From Sphingobacterium tenebrionis (GTDB lineage: Bacteria; Bacteroidota; Bacteroidia; Sphingobacteriales; Sphingobacteriaceae): a stretch of 64,000 bases of DNA. Position numbers and translations under genes: made by a program. Below the pieces are notes generated by a model that was not told the DNA's origin, ran no database searches, and was given only the letters and a program-made list of their open reading frames with translations. The stretch is taken from NCBI RefSeq assembly GCF_037126265.1, contig NZ_JAYLLN010000016.1, positions 7,486-71,485 on the forward strand, written 5' to 3'. Below, in pieces: positions 18,539-27,415 of the stretch (positions within the stretch are counted from its first letter, which is position 1; each line of letters begins with the position of its first letter).

Positions 18539-20596
18539 TTACATCAGGTCTGCTTGGATAGTTAATATTTTCTTTTTCTGCAGGAAGTATCGTTGATAAA
18601 TCAAATAAGGCAGGGCTTCCATGGCTTCTCTTAAGATCATTATATTTTCATCTACATAAGCTGAGACCATGAAATATTTCCACTCCTTATCCATATACTT
18701 TTTTAAATTTTCCACATACTTCTTGTCCAATTCATTTTCAAACCCTGGATATTCCAATAATTCCTTCAATTCTTTTTTCAGCCTCAACTCTAAAACCTTG
18801 AATTCAATAAAGAAGGTTTCTATTTGATTATAATCCAAGACTTGGTTCAGATAGCTAAATTTATTGTTCATCTCATAATAAAAATTCATCTGATCTTCAT
18901 AGATCTTATCATAAGCCGACAGTTGCAGATGAGCTTCCAAAAACTCCTGCTCCATATTCCTGGTTTTTGCCAGATGATGGAAATGTTTAAATATCTGAAT
19001 ATTCAATTCATCCAATTCAGCTGCTTTAGATTCTTCCTCCTTTTTCAATCTTTCCAATAACTCAGGAATGGCTTTCCGATGAAATTTAATACCATCATAA
19101 TCAAAGGTCTTTACTCCAATTTCTTTAGCCTGAATAGATTTTAAAGTGCCAATATCTTGACGCAGGGCTTGCAATTCATACGATAGCTTCGTATCCTCAT
19201 CCGAGAAATAGGATCTTTCTAGAATATTACCATCTAGATCAATCTTTTCGTAATCAGAAATCACTGGGGTTACTAAGTTGTAATATTCATTGAATACCTT
19301 ATCAAAACTTCCTTTGTTAAAAGCCAATTCGTATTTATGGATAAATTCATCCGCACCCAATTTAACAATAGGTATGTTTGCATTTGGCCCTTCATCCTCC
19401 AAAAACAAATTTTTAAATAGGAAATCTGATATTTCCGAGATCACTTTATCCTTATCCTTGATCATATCCATCGCGGGGCTATCCTCTTCCACCGCCTTAA
19501 CAATATTCAATTGCCTAACCTTTTTCACCCGGTCGGCAGTGCTCGGATGCGATGCCCATTGGTTTTCGAAGTTCAGTTTAGATTTATCGTATTTGAGATT
19601 GCTATCCAGATCGATCAACGGCATGCCATCCTTCATCTCATAACTGTTCTTTTTTGCTAAAAAGCGAAGCATGGTCTGATGATCCGCATAAATATCATCA
19701 GGAAAAAAACTTTCGGAGGAGCGATTAAAATAGAACTGCACCGCTTCATTGAAGGCATGGTCAGCAAAATCTAAACGCATCAGGGAGCTGCTAAAGGCTT
19801 CCGACCCAGCAATATGGGCTGCCACTTCATCCGCATGGAATTCCATCTCGCGGGATAAGGCCATGTAATTCTTATTAATGAAATTATATAATTTTTTGAG
19901 GATCCATTGAATCCCTCGGATAGCATAAATCGCTCCCCAGAGTGTGATGACTAAAGAATTACTCCAGCCGGTTACCCTATTGATCGTTCTATCAAAAGAT
20001 TCATTGTTATACAGCATGTTAAAGATCACTTGGTTCACATGGTACACGTAGGAACCAAGCTTCATGCTCCGTTGGGAGAAATGACCAAATTCATGCGCAA
20101 TAATGGCCTTTAACTCCTGTTTACTAAGCACATTGATCAAGCCCATCCCGATTTGGAGGTTTTTCCGAACGGGAATGATCATGCTCCAAAAACTGGAATT
20201 ATAGAAAACCGAGGCATTAACTTCCTGTGTTATAAATACTTTTTTGGGGAAGTCCGTTCCAGCTTCTTGTACAACCTCATGGATCATTTGGAACAGTTCA
20301 GGTTGCATGTCTGCAGTAATCTCAAACATTCCCTCCGTATGGTTTTGATTCTTGGAAAAGATGAATTTTATAAGGAAAAACAGAATGGTCAATCCGGCAA
20401 AGATTAATCCTGCACCAAATAAAATGATATATAAATTTGGAATTTCTATGATCAAGTGGATACCAAAATAGGTGAGCGCAATGGTTAATCCTATTGCGGC
20501 TATTAAAAGCAGCATATAGACAATGACGAAAATGAGAATGGAAGTAAGGGTTTTTTTGACGCTTCGCTGAAATGCCGGGCTGGTCTGAATATGCAT
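18539..20596 (-). CDS. M48-family membrane zinc metalloprotease
   Basis: A 685-residue protein with two long N-terminal membrane spans (residues about 17-45 and 52-80) and an M48 catalytic domain. HEFGH at residues 168-172 is the HExxH zinc site, and EMEFHADEVAAHIAG supplies the third zinc ligand (E-x-x-x-D). Spans near the catalytic region (LVITLWGAIYAIRGIQWIL) match HtpX/Ste24-like relatives. The C-terminal ~330 residues are a charged helical extension longer than in HtpX, with coiled-coil character (ELLERLKKEEESKAAELDEL). Possibly a membrane-protein quality-control protease with an added adaptor region. Confidence 0.85.
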   Translation of the reverse strand: MHIQTSPAFQRSVKKTLTSILIFVIVYMLLLIAAIGLTIALTYFGIHLIIEIPNLYIILFGAGLIFAGLTILFFLIKFIFSKNQNHTEGMFEITADMQPELFQMIHEVVQEAGTDFPKKVFITQEVNASVFYNSSFWSMIIPVRKNLQIGMGLINVLSKQELKAIIAHEFGHFSQRSMKLGSYVYHVNQVIFNMLYNNESFDRTINRVTGWSNSLVITLWGAIYAIRGIQWILKKLYNFINKNYMALSREMEFHADEVAAHIAGSEAFSSSLMRLDFADHAFNEAVQFYFNRSSESFFPDDIYADHQTMLRFLAKKNSYEMKDGMPLIDLDSNLKYDKSKLNFENQWASHPSTADRVKKVRQLNIVKAVEEDSPAMDMIKDKDKVISEISDFLFKNLFLEDEGPNANIPIVKLGADEFIHKYELAFNKGSFDKVFNEYYNLVTPVISDYEKIDLDGNILERSYFSDEDTKLSYELQALRQDIGTLKSIQAKEIGVKTFDYDGIKFHRKAIPELLERLKKEEESKAAELDELNIQIFKHFHHLAKTRNMEQEFLEAHLQLSAYDKIYEDQMNFYYEMNNKFSYLNQVLDYNQIETFFIEFKVLELRLKKELKELLEYPGFENELDKKYVENLKKYMDKEWKYFMVSAYVDENIMILREAMEALPYLIYQRYFLQKKKILTIQADLM

Positions 20597-20662
20597 AAAA
20601 GGTAATTTCGATTAGTTTTATAAATATAGACGAAATGAAGAATATATTTTACAGAAAACCTA

Positions 20663-22279
20663 TTAATAATATTTAGTTAATATTTCTTTGGCCGTTAAAT
20701 AGCCTCTATAGAATGCTTCCTCGAATAGGGAGAGTCCGGAAAGGTCAGAATGTGCAAAATAAATCCGGTCGGCAATTGGTTTGGCCATTTCCTTCCGGGC
20801 CTCACTCATCATGAACCCTGGAACTGGGCTGATCATGCCATGGCCTAAACGATGGATACGCATATCCAATATTTCCTCCTCGATGCCATAATGTGCTTTG
20901 GAGAGATCTTCAATAATGAAATCCCGCCATTGTTCCTCACTAAAATCCAATAGTTTCTTTCGTTCCTTTCGAAGGTCTTGGGCATCTAAAGAATGGTAAT
21001 AGCTGATTACATAAGGAGCCTTATATTGGGCAAGGCTCTGATGCTGATCAAAGATATAGCCTAAGCCCTTGCCATCATGGATCACATTGTCCCAGGATAA
21101 GGGAGCGCCCGAAGCAGCGGGGAAACTTTTCAGGGTGATCGTGGCAATTAACCATGGTGCATAAGCAAATTTATCGCTTAAGGTTTTCCGTGAAGTGATC
21201 AGGTATTTATTTACAAATTGCGGACAACAATTGATGAGTTGATTAGTTATATAAAGAGTTGATTTATTGGTTTTAATGTCGTATACCTGAACTTGAACTT
21301 TGTTCTCATCCCATTCTATTTTATAAGCTAAACAATTGTTCTTTATCTTTCCTTCCGCGTATTTTTTCAATAAGGACACCAATCTTCCATTGCCTTCCTG
21401 CCAGGTCAATACGGCTTCTTCATTTCCGAGGTAATCATGCTTTCTACTGGAAAAATAATGTATACCTGCAAAAGCTGAGGTATGTTTAACGCCTGTACCG
21501 AAATCATCCCTGCAACAGTAATTCACATAACTAAATACCGGTTTTGTTTTGAATCCTTGATCCAGCAGCCACTTTTCCATGCTGATGCTATCCAGATCCT
21601 CCAGATCATGATCGTTTGATGCGAAAAGTGTTGGAATATCAAATACATATTTTCCATCCCTACCTTTCATTTCCGTAAAATCCTTCATGAGGCCATGAAA
21701 ACGCTCCATTTCGGCCAATTCTTCCTCATCTAGCCCATATTCAGGAACAATGCCATTCTGCCAATAATTGTCGATAAAGAGCCTATGCATCGGGTCAAAG
21801 GACAGCTGTTCTTCATCAAATATTGGTTCACCAGTTGCTGTCCAACCCTTAACGATCTTTGACTTTTCTAAAAAGTGGTAAATTTCTTTGTTGGAGGCGT
21901 TGGGTATGGGCAGGTAATGGGCGCCCTGTGGATGTTTACTGTAGGAATTTGACCCTGATTTGGAGTTTCCGCCCACTTCATCTTCCATTTCCAATAAGAG
22001 AAAGTCCTGGAAGCCCTTTTCATGGAATTGATATGCAGCAGATAAGCCTGCGATTCCACCTCCAAGAATCAATACAGGGATTTCAATCTTTTCAGAAACA
22101 GGGGGGAAGTCGGGTAGCCATAAGCGATGCCCTAAGATGTGGTTGGTGCCGGTCAGTTTTAATAAGATATGGTTTGCCTTTCTTTTGCAGGCTTGCAGGA
22201 AAGTAGTGCCAAGACCCAATAAAAGGCTTGCTTTCAGGAAATGTCGTCTGTTCCACTTATATCTTGCTCCACTCTTCAT
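20663..22279 (-). CDS. Tat-exported FAD-dependent amine-oxidase-like oxidoreductase
   Basis: A 538-residue protein. Residues 9-31 carry a twin-arginine signal (NRRHFLKASLLLGLG) that ends in a lipobox-like LQAC, so it is probably exported folded and lipid-anchored. The FAD-binding dinucleotide fold follows: LILGGGIAGLSAAY (residues about 71-84) and LLLEMEDEVGGNSKSG, and near the C terminus IYFAHSDLSGLSLFEEAFYRG closes the flavin site. It overlaps the 3' end of the aminopropyltransferase gene by 23 bp, so it is translated from the same operon; a periplasmic polyamine oxidase is a reasonable guess, not shown. Confidence 0.75.
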   Translation of the reverse strand: MKSGARYKWNRRHFLKASLLLGLGTTFLQACKRKANHILLKLTGTNHILGHRLWLPDFPPVSEKIEIPVLILGGGIAGLSAAYQFHEKGFQDFLLLEMEDEVGGNSKSGSNSYSKHPQGAHYLPIPNASNKEIYHFLEKSKIVKGWTATGEPIFDEEQLSFDPMHRLFIDNYWQNGIVPEYGLDEEELAEMERFHGLMKDFTEMKGRDGKYVFDIPTLFASNDHDLEDLDSISMEKWLLDQGFKTKPVFSYVNYCCRDDFGTGVKHTSAFAGIHYFSSRKHDYLGNEEAVLTWQEGNGRLVSLLKKYAEGKIKNNCLAYKIEWDENKVQVQVYDIKTNKSTLYITNQLINCCPQFVNKYLITSRKTLSDKFAYAPWLIATITLKSFPAASGAPLSWDNVIHDGKGLGYIFDQHQSLAQYKAPYVISYYHSLDAQDLRKERKKLLDFSEEQWRDFIIEDLSKAHYGIEEEILDMRIHRLGHGMISPVPGFMMSEARKEMAKPIADRIYFAHSDLSGLSLFEEAFYRGYLTAKEILTKYY

Positions 22280-23771
22280 CGAAATACCGCACTAAAATCT
22301 GATTGTCCAAACGATTGATCTCCACCGGTATTTTTTGCATATCTGTTGCAAAGTCCGTGAGTTTGGAGAAATTGTAGTCATAGAAACGCAGGTTGTCCAC
22401 CTTATGGTTCACCTGTTGGAAATCTACGTTTTTATCTGGGGAGAATAAACAGAAGCCCCATTCGCCGAAGGAAGGCACATAGGCATGGTAAGCCTGTGGA
22501 TTCGGAAAAATAGAAGCTATGGTTTCATGAATGCACCAATAGGCTTTGGGCGCATAATAGGGTGATGTAGTCTGCACAGCAATAATGCTTTGCTCATGCA
22601 TCAAAAACCGTAAGCGCTTGTAAAAAGCATTGGTGTACAATTTGCCTAAGCTGTAGTTGGAAGGATCCGGAAAATCGATGATGATGACATCATATTGCTC
22701 CTGATGGTCCTTTATCCAGATAAATGCATCTTCATTTACGACCCTTACCTTAGGGCTGTTCAATGCATCCTGATTATGCTGACGAAGAATTTCATTAGTC
22801 TGAAACAATTTGGTCATCCCTTCGTCCAGGTCGACCAAGGTAATATGTTCTACCATAGGGTATTTCAGGATTTCCCTGGCGGCCAAACCATCGCCACCCC
22901 CTAAGATAAGCACACGTTTCGGCGTTTTGGCAACCGACATGGCGGGATGCACCAGGCATTCATGGTATCTGTACTCATCCTTGGTGTTGAACTGAAGGTT
23001 GTTGTTCAGAAACAGCTGGTAATTTCCGTTGGAGGAGGTCAGTACAATACGCTGATAGGTCGTCGAATGCTTGTAGATGACGTTGTTTCCATATAGCTGG
23101 TTCTCCGAATAGGCCAAGAGCCGATCGGAATAATAAAAGACAATCAGCAGGAATACCAAACATAGTATAGCCTTGATCTTCATCCAGGTCGGCCTTTTCA
23201 GGAACTTGCTCAGGTAAAAGGCAAGGAAAACCCCTACACAGATATTGATGATTCCGAACAGGAGGGAAGTACCCATAACCCCTAATTTTGGAATCAGCAG
23301 GATCGGGAATAAAACCGAAGCGATCAATGCACCGATGTAATCAAAAGCGAAAACATTGGAGACCAAATCCTTGAATTGCACCCTGTCCTTGAGGATGTTC
23401 ATCAACAAAGGGATTTCCATTCCACAGAGACAACCTGTCAGAAATACAATAAAGTATAAAATAAACTGGAAATGTTCAACCTGTTGAAATAGAAGGAATA
23501 AAAGAACAGAACTTGTACCCCCAATAATACCTATCAAGAGTTCGATCTCGATGAATCGATCGAACAGGTTCTTATGGATAAATTTGGCAAGATAGGATCC
23601 AACCCCCATTGAAAAGAGGTAAGTGCCGATGATGAAAGAGAATTGCTTTACCGAATCTCCCAATAGATAACTGGCCAATGCACCAGCCACCAACTCGTAG
23701 ACCAATCCACAAATGGCGATGATGAATACAGCTAATAAAAGGAAGATGGAAAGATTTTTCTTTCTATCCAT
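22257..23771 (-). CDS. Spermidine synthase-like aminopropyltransferase fused to an N-terminal membrane domain
   Basis: A 504-residue protein. Residues 1-210 hold about six to seven membrane helices (GLVYELVAGALASYLLGDS is the typical opening of the membrane-fused SpeE class). Residues about 235-490 are the SpeE-like Rossmann domain with RVLILGGGDGLAAREILKYP (SAM motif), ITLVDLDEGM and YDVIIIDFPDPSN (the catalytic D of aminopropyltransferases), and YHECLVHPAM before it. It would transfer an aminopropyl group from decarboxylated SAM, made by the SAM decarboxylase of the same operon. The acceptor at the membrane is unknown. Confidence 0.82.
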   Translation of the reverse strand: MDRKKNLSIFLLLAVFIIAICGLVYELVAGALASYLLGDSVKQFSFIIGTYLFSMGVGSYLAKFIHKNLFDRFIEIELLIGIIGGTSSVLLFLLFQQVEHFQFILYFIVFLTGCLCGMEIPLLMNILKDRVQFKDLVSNVFAFDYIGALIASVLFPILLIPKLGVMGTSLLFGIINICVGVFLAFYLSKFLKRPTWMKIKAILCLVFLLIVFYYSDRLLAYSENQLYGNNVIYKHSTTYQRIVLTSSNGNYQLFLNNNLQFNTKDEYRYHECLVHPAMSVAKTPKRVLILGGGDGLAAREILKYPMVEHITLVDLDEGMTKLFQTNEILRQHNQDALNSPKVRVVNEDAFIWIKDHQEQYDVIIIDFPDPSNYSLGKLYTNAFYKRLRFLMHEQSIIAVQTTSPYYAPKAYWCIHETIASIFPNPQAYHAYVPSFGEWGFCLFSPDKNVDFQQVNHKVDNLRFYDYNFSKLTDFATDMQKIPVEINRLDNQILVRYFDEEWSKI

Positions 23772-23982
23772 GAATTGAGGCTGCGATAATAATGGAGATG
23801 CCTAAAATAAAGCTGGCAAAAACGATTGCCAAGGCGACATTATGGTTTTTGACAATCTCCTGCCAGGACTTTTCCGGCGTCAATTTCTCGATCAATAGAT
23901 AAGCCAATAACAGGATTACTATTCCGATAAGGGAATAAATAACCGAGGCAGCAATACCTTTGAAAAAATAATCGTAATTCAT
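23764..23982 (-). CDS. DUF350-family small membrane protein
   Basis: A 72-residue protein from ATG 23982; a GTG nine codons upstream is in frame but lies in the end of the previous gene. It has two hydrophobic helices (residues about 8-33 and 49-68) split by KLTPEKSWQEIVKNHNVALA, the pattern of DUF350 proteins. The family is unsolved but repeatedly sits with membrane-fused spermidine synthases and DUF4178 proteins. The stop overlaps the start of the synthase gene by 8 bp. Confidence 0.75.
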   Translation of the reverse strand: MNYDYFFKGIAASVIYSLIGIVILLLAYLLIEKLTPEKSWQEIVKNHNVALAIVFASFILGISIIIAASIHG

Positions 23983-23992
23983 ATGCTTTTGC

Positions 23993-25387
23993 TTATTTAT
24001 GACTACCACTCATCAGTGGCGATCTAGTGTATATTATTCTGTTTCCTGTACGGGTATGGTCCACCTGTGCTTGCACTTCTAAATCTGCACTACAGGTTTT
24101 CATGTTGTCCTCATAGTATTTATAGGCAGGGAGGGCAAGACAAACAAAGAAAAACAGGATCAATAATCCATCTTGTTTGATCATGTACCAACCTGAAAAA
24201 TCCCCTCGTTTACTTAGTTCCGCAATTTTATCCGGTTGGTTAAAATTGATGAAAAAGAAAATAAAGATCATCACCGTGGCTGCATAGGTAAATATCAAAG
24301 GCGTATAACTGACCCCACCATATTTCAGTTTGATCTGTTCCTCCAATTTGACCGCTTGATTAGGCGATCCGGTCATCGAGGTTTCAAATACTAAATGGTA
24401 TTGTCCCGGTTCCACCCTACAAAAATCAATATTCAAGGCATTAGCCTGATTCGAAGGATTAAATTTATGCACGTATGGTCTAACTTGGCTGACCTGATTG
24501 GTCTTCTTATTCACTAGATTGACCTGGATTACCAAATTCGGTACCGAAGAGATGGAGAATCCGTCCATAACCAACTGTTTTTTGGTATTTCCCTTCAATT
24601 CAAATGGCGTGGAAACAAAGCTGTTCGCCAGGTTTTCGCTGGTAAAGGTTTCATTGAAGGTCAGGGTCTGGATACTGAGCTGATTATAATACAAAAAGTA
24701 AAATAATATCCCAGGAATAAGTAGAAATGGCAATAAAGCCCCTAAGAGCTTGGAATTGATGTGCTTCTTTTTCTCTTCGAACTCCCTGTACTTCTCAAAC
24801 ATGGAGTAATAATTAGGACCGTGTAGATACTTTCCGGCATAATATTCCCTCTTCCCTTGGAATATTTCTTCCGAAATAAACTTATCCTCATTCAAGGAAT
24901 GAGCATAGGTAATGTAAGAGGAGGTGGCATCGAGATCTTCAAAAACAAAACCTTCCGCATAGATCACATTTTGCGTTCCGCCTTCTTCCCGATTATAATT
25001 ACCATCGTATTTAATGCGATTTTCAGATTTGCGGTCGATTTTATCTTCGGAAATCGGCTCCAGAAAACAGGCATACTCATCTCCATCGGCCAAGTACAGT
25101 TCCTCATCATCCGTAGATAATCCGACATATTCGTTGGATTTTCCTAAAACACCGGCACGGCGGATTTTGGTGATGATCTGATAATGATTGCCTTGGAAAT
25201 TAATGAATTCCCCAAGGATTGGCCATAGCACATCCTTTCCAGGATTCAGGTTTTTTTGAAAAACCCACTTATCCGGATCGGTACCTTTAAAATAGGCATG
25301 GCAATTCGGGCAGACGTAACCCTGGAATTCGGATACTTCTACCTTAAAATTCTGTTTATGTTGGCATTTGGAACAGCTGATCTGCAT
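23993..25387 (-). CDS. DUF4178-family membrane protein with N-terminal zinc ribbon
   Basis: A 464-residue protein. Residues 5-28 are a zinc-ribbon (CSKCQHKQ ... CPNCHAYF). A beta-rich DUF4178-like domain follows (ILGEFINFQGNHYQIITKIRR, YVGLSTDDEELYLADGDEYACFLEPI), then a membrane helix near 215-235, a periplasmic beta domain, and two further helices near 365-385 and 405-425. Function is unknown. The gene lies three bases after speD and ten before the DUF350 gene, so all are one operon. Confidence 0.7.
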   Translation of the reverse strand: MQISCSKCQHKQNFKVEVSEFQGYVCPNCHAYFKGTDPDKWVFQKNLNPGKDVLWPILGEFINFQGNHYQIITKIRRAGVLGKSNEYVGLSTDDEELYLADGDEYACFLEPISEDKIDRKSENRIKYDGNYNREEGGTQNVIYAEGFVFEDLDATSSYITYAHSLNEDKFISEEIFQGKREYYAGKYLHGPNYYSMFEKYREFEEKKKHINSKLLGALLPFLLIPGILFYFLYYNQLSIQTLTFNETFTSENLANSFVSTPFELKGNTKKQLVMDGFSISSVPNLVIQVNLVNKKTNQVSQVRPYVHKFNPSNQANALNIDFCRVEPGQYHLVFETSMTGSPNQAVKLEEQIKLKYGGVSYTPLIFTYAATVMIFIFFFINFNQPDKIAELSKRGDFSGWYMIKQDGLLILFFFVCLALPAYKYYEDNMKTCSADLEVQAQVDHTRTGNRIIYTRSPLMSGSHK

Positions 25388-25390
25388 AGC

Positions 25391-25750
25391 TTAGCGATTT
25401 ACCAAAGTTTCGTTCAAAACCGTAGCTTCAAAATATGCTTTATATTTTTCTCCAATGGCTATTACCTTTTGTGAATTGTCTTTCAGGTAATTACATAGGT
25501 AAATATCAAGGGTTAGTTGATGGAATTCTGGCCAGGTGTGTACACAGATGTGGGATTCCTTCAAACAAATGGCCGCCGTAAATCCGTTCCCATCAAACAC
25601 ATGAGAGGATAAACCTACTACCTGTAGATCTTCTTCAATCAATAAGGATTGGCTGAAGGATTGGAACTGCTCCAAAGAAGTCAGTAATTCCAGAGTAGAA
25701 ACCTGTAGGGTAAGTAAAAGATGTTTTCCGGGCCTGTATTCGTTAAGCAT
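25391..25750 (-). CDS. speD: S-adenosylmethionine decarboxylase, prokaryotic class
   Basis: A 119-residue pyruvoyl-dependent enzyme of the small SpeD/SpeH class. The self-cleavage site is visible as KES-H with Ser66 becoming the pyruvoyl group, followed by the conserved HTWPEFHQLTLDIYLC (catalytic His and Cys). It makes decarboxylated SAM, the aminopropyl donor for the synthase two genes downstream. First gene of the tight cluster; a FemAB-type gene ends 50 bp upstream on the same strand. Confidence 0.88.
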   Translation of the reverse strand: MLNEYRPGKHLLLTLQVSTLELLTSLEQFQSFSQSLLIEEDLQVVGLSSHVFDGNGFTAAICLKESHICVHTWPEFHQLTLDIYLCNYLKDNSQKVIAIGEKYKAYFEATVLNETLVNR

Positions 25751-25800
25751 TAATTTTGGCTAATAATTAGGCTCGAATATACACAATTTTTAAGGATTCC

Positions 25801-26925
25801 CTAACTTAAATGATAGCTTTGGTTCTTAAATTCCATGGAAGCATAATAGCTGTACTTCTCTTTATCGAGGGGATAGTCCCAACAGCCCATCCGATGATAG
25901 ATCTGTCCACCGAAACCGCTTTTAAAGCGGAATAATCCATACATGGGATGCGAAGGATCGGCCTGTGGCGATATCCCGAAGAAATCGTATTCTGTACAGT
26001 CTTTTTCTTTTGCTAATTGCATGGCTTTCCATTGCAGGGCGTAGGTTGCCATGTAATTTCTGTTTTCGGTAGCGGAAGCACCATAAAGGTAGGTCCCCCG
26101 GTTCTTGGATACGACGAGAAACATCGCAGCCAAAGGAAGTTCATCCACCTCGGCCAATAAAAGATACACATCGGCCGGTGATTGCGTATCATTTGCCCGG
26201 GCAGATAGGACTATGCGGAAATAATTGATATCATGGAGGAAGAAATTATTCCTTTTGGCGGTTTGTCGGTATAGTTCATACCAGATATCCAAGCTTTCCA
26301 GTCCTAGGGATTTTACTTTTACTCCTTTACGGCCAGAAAGGTTGATGTTGTATCGGGTTTTTGGCTTCATCATTCCCAATAAATGATCCTCATCCTGATT
26401 GAGATCCATAAAGATCGTATTGGATGGCAGGATATCGGTATTGGCTTTTCGGAGGTTCCAATGTTCGGTATTGAAGTTGAAACGAAGTTCTTGGATCCTT
26501 TTTTCGGGAACACCGATCCAATTGCCATGAATATCATAGCAGTCTTCTTCTTTCGCCCATAGCGACTCCCAAGATAGGTCGTAGCGGATCATGATGCAGT
26601 TTTTGGGAAGGAAATGCCTCAGTGTTTCGGATAATTGTTCCAGAAAGTATCCTTGGTTTTCTTCGGAAGGTTCTAATTCCGGACCGTAAGGCACATAAGC
26701 AATACAATGCTCCTGATCAACAGCCTGCAAGATGATCAATAGATCGCCGATGAAATAGGCATCATCCTCGGAGCCAGCGAAAAGTTCCGAATTCTTCACC
26801 TTGAAATTAAAGGCCATAGAGTTGACCCCCTGAAGTCTTTTGACCTCCGACCAATAAGCTGTCTGTTGGATAATAGACGTATTATAGATTTCCTTAATCG
26901 CCTTGTCTTCTAAATCTGCAATCAT
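25801..26925 (-). CDS. FemAB/FemX-type aminoacyltransferase (GNAT fold)
   Basis: A 374-residue protein from ATG 26925; the frame stays open to a TTG four codons upstream. It shows the FemABX layout: QQTAYWSEVKRLQG at the start, MKPKTRYNINLSGRKGVKVK in the middle, and the C-terminal GNAT half with ALQWKAMQLAKEKDCTEYDFFGI and GLFRFKSGFGGQIYHRMGCWDYPL (the 'GLFRFKxGFG' signature). Family members add amino acids from charged tRNA to lipid II or other acceptors. Same strand and 50 bp before speD, so it may be the first gene of the polyamine-linked operon. Confidence 0.8.
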   Translation of the reverse strand: MIADLEDKAIKEIYNTSIIQQTAYWSEVKRLQGVNSMAFNFKVKNSELFAGSEDDAYFIGDLLIILQAVDQEHCIAYVPYGPELEPSEENQGYFLEQLSETLRHFLPKNCIMIRYDLSWESLWAKEEDCYDIHGNWIGVPEKRIQELRFNFNTEHWNLRKANTDILPSNTIFMDLNQDEDHLLGMMKPKTRYNINLSGRKGVKVKSLGLESLDIWYELYRQTAKRNNFFLHDINYFRIVLSARANDTQSPADVYLLLAEVDELPLAAMFLVVSKNRGTYLYGASATENRNYMATYALQWKAMQLAKEKDCTEYDFFGISPQADPSHPMYGLFRFKSGFGGQIYHRMGCWDYPLDKEKYSYYASMEFKNQSYHLS

Positions 26926-27293
26926 GATTGGGGGCAAACATAGCCATAAACTTTAAATAAAGGGTTTTTATTTGTCACAATTGGGTTAAAAGAAAATAGA
27001 TGTAATCACAATTAATAAAATTACAGGTTAGATGATAGTAAAAAAAAAGAATACTAAAATTAAGGAATGTTCGTTTAAAGATTATATTTCAAATTTGTTA
27101 TGACATATATAGGCTAATTTGTAGCTTTAACACTACAAAACAAGCTAATAAAAGCTGGAGGTATTAAGAATAACTCAATTTTTTATTTAGCTTTGAGTGC
27201 TAGTTATTAATTCGCTGTATTAATATTTATTTAATTGAAACTTTCGCGAATATCGTTCGTTAAAGAATTATAAAAGTTGACATTTGTTGGGTG

Positions 27294-27317
27294 AGAAGAT
27301 GGCTCCATCTTCTTTTA
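27294..27317 (+). terminator. Orphan rho-independent-like hairpin
   Basis: AGAAGATGG / CCATCTTCT with a two-base centre (CT), followed by TTTT. No plus-strand gene lies upstream (the FemAB gene runs the other way), so it may end a small RNA or act in the leader of the kinase gene. The surrounding interval 26926-27415 holds no protein gene. Confidence 0.5.
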
Positions 27318-27342
27318 ACTTGTGTATATAATAGTGTGATCT

Positions 27343-27376
27343 AAGGCCTGAACTCCAGTTCAGGCCTTTATTATTA
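27343..27376 (+). terminator. Perfect 12-bp hairpin just before the kinase gene
   Basis: AAGGCCTGAACT / AGTTCAGGCCTT with two unpaired centre bases, followed by TATTATTA. It lies about 45 bases before the GTG start of the histidine kinase. The U-run is weak, so it may be a terminator or a leader/attenuator structure. Confidence 0.6.
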
Positions 27377-27415
27377 GAAAAAATTGTCTATTTTGCTTTG
27401 CAAATACCAAACCCT

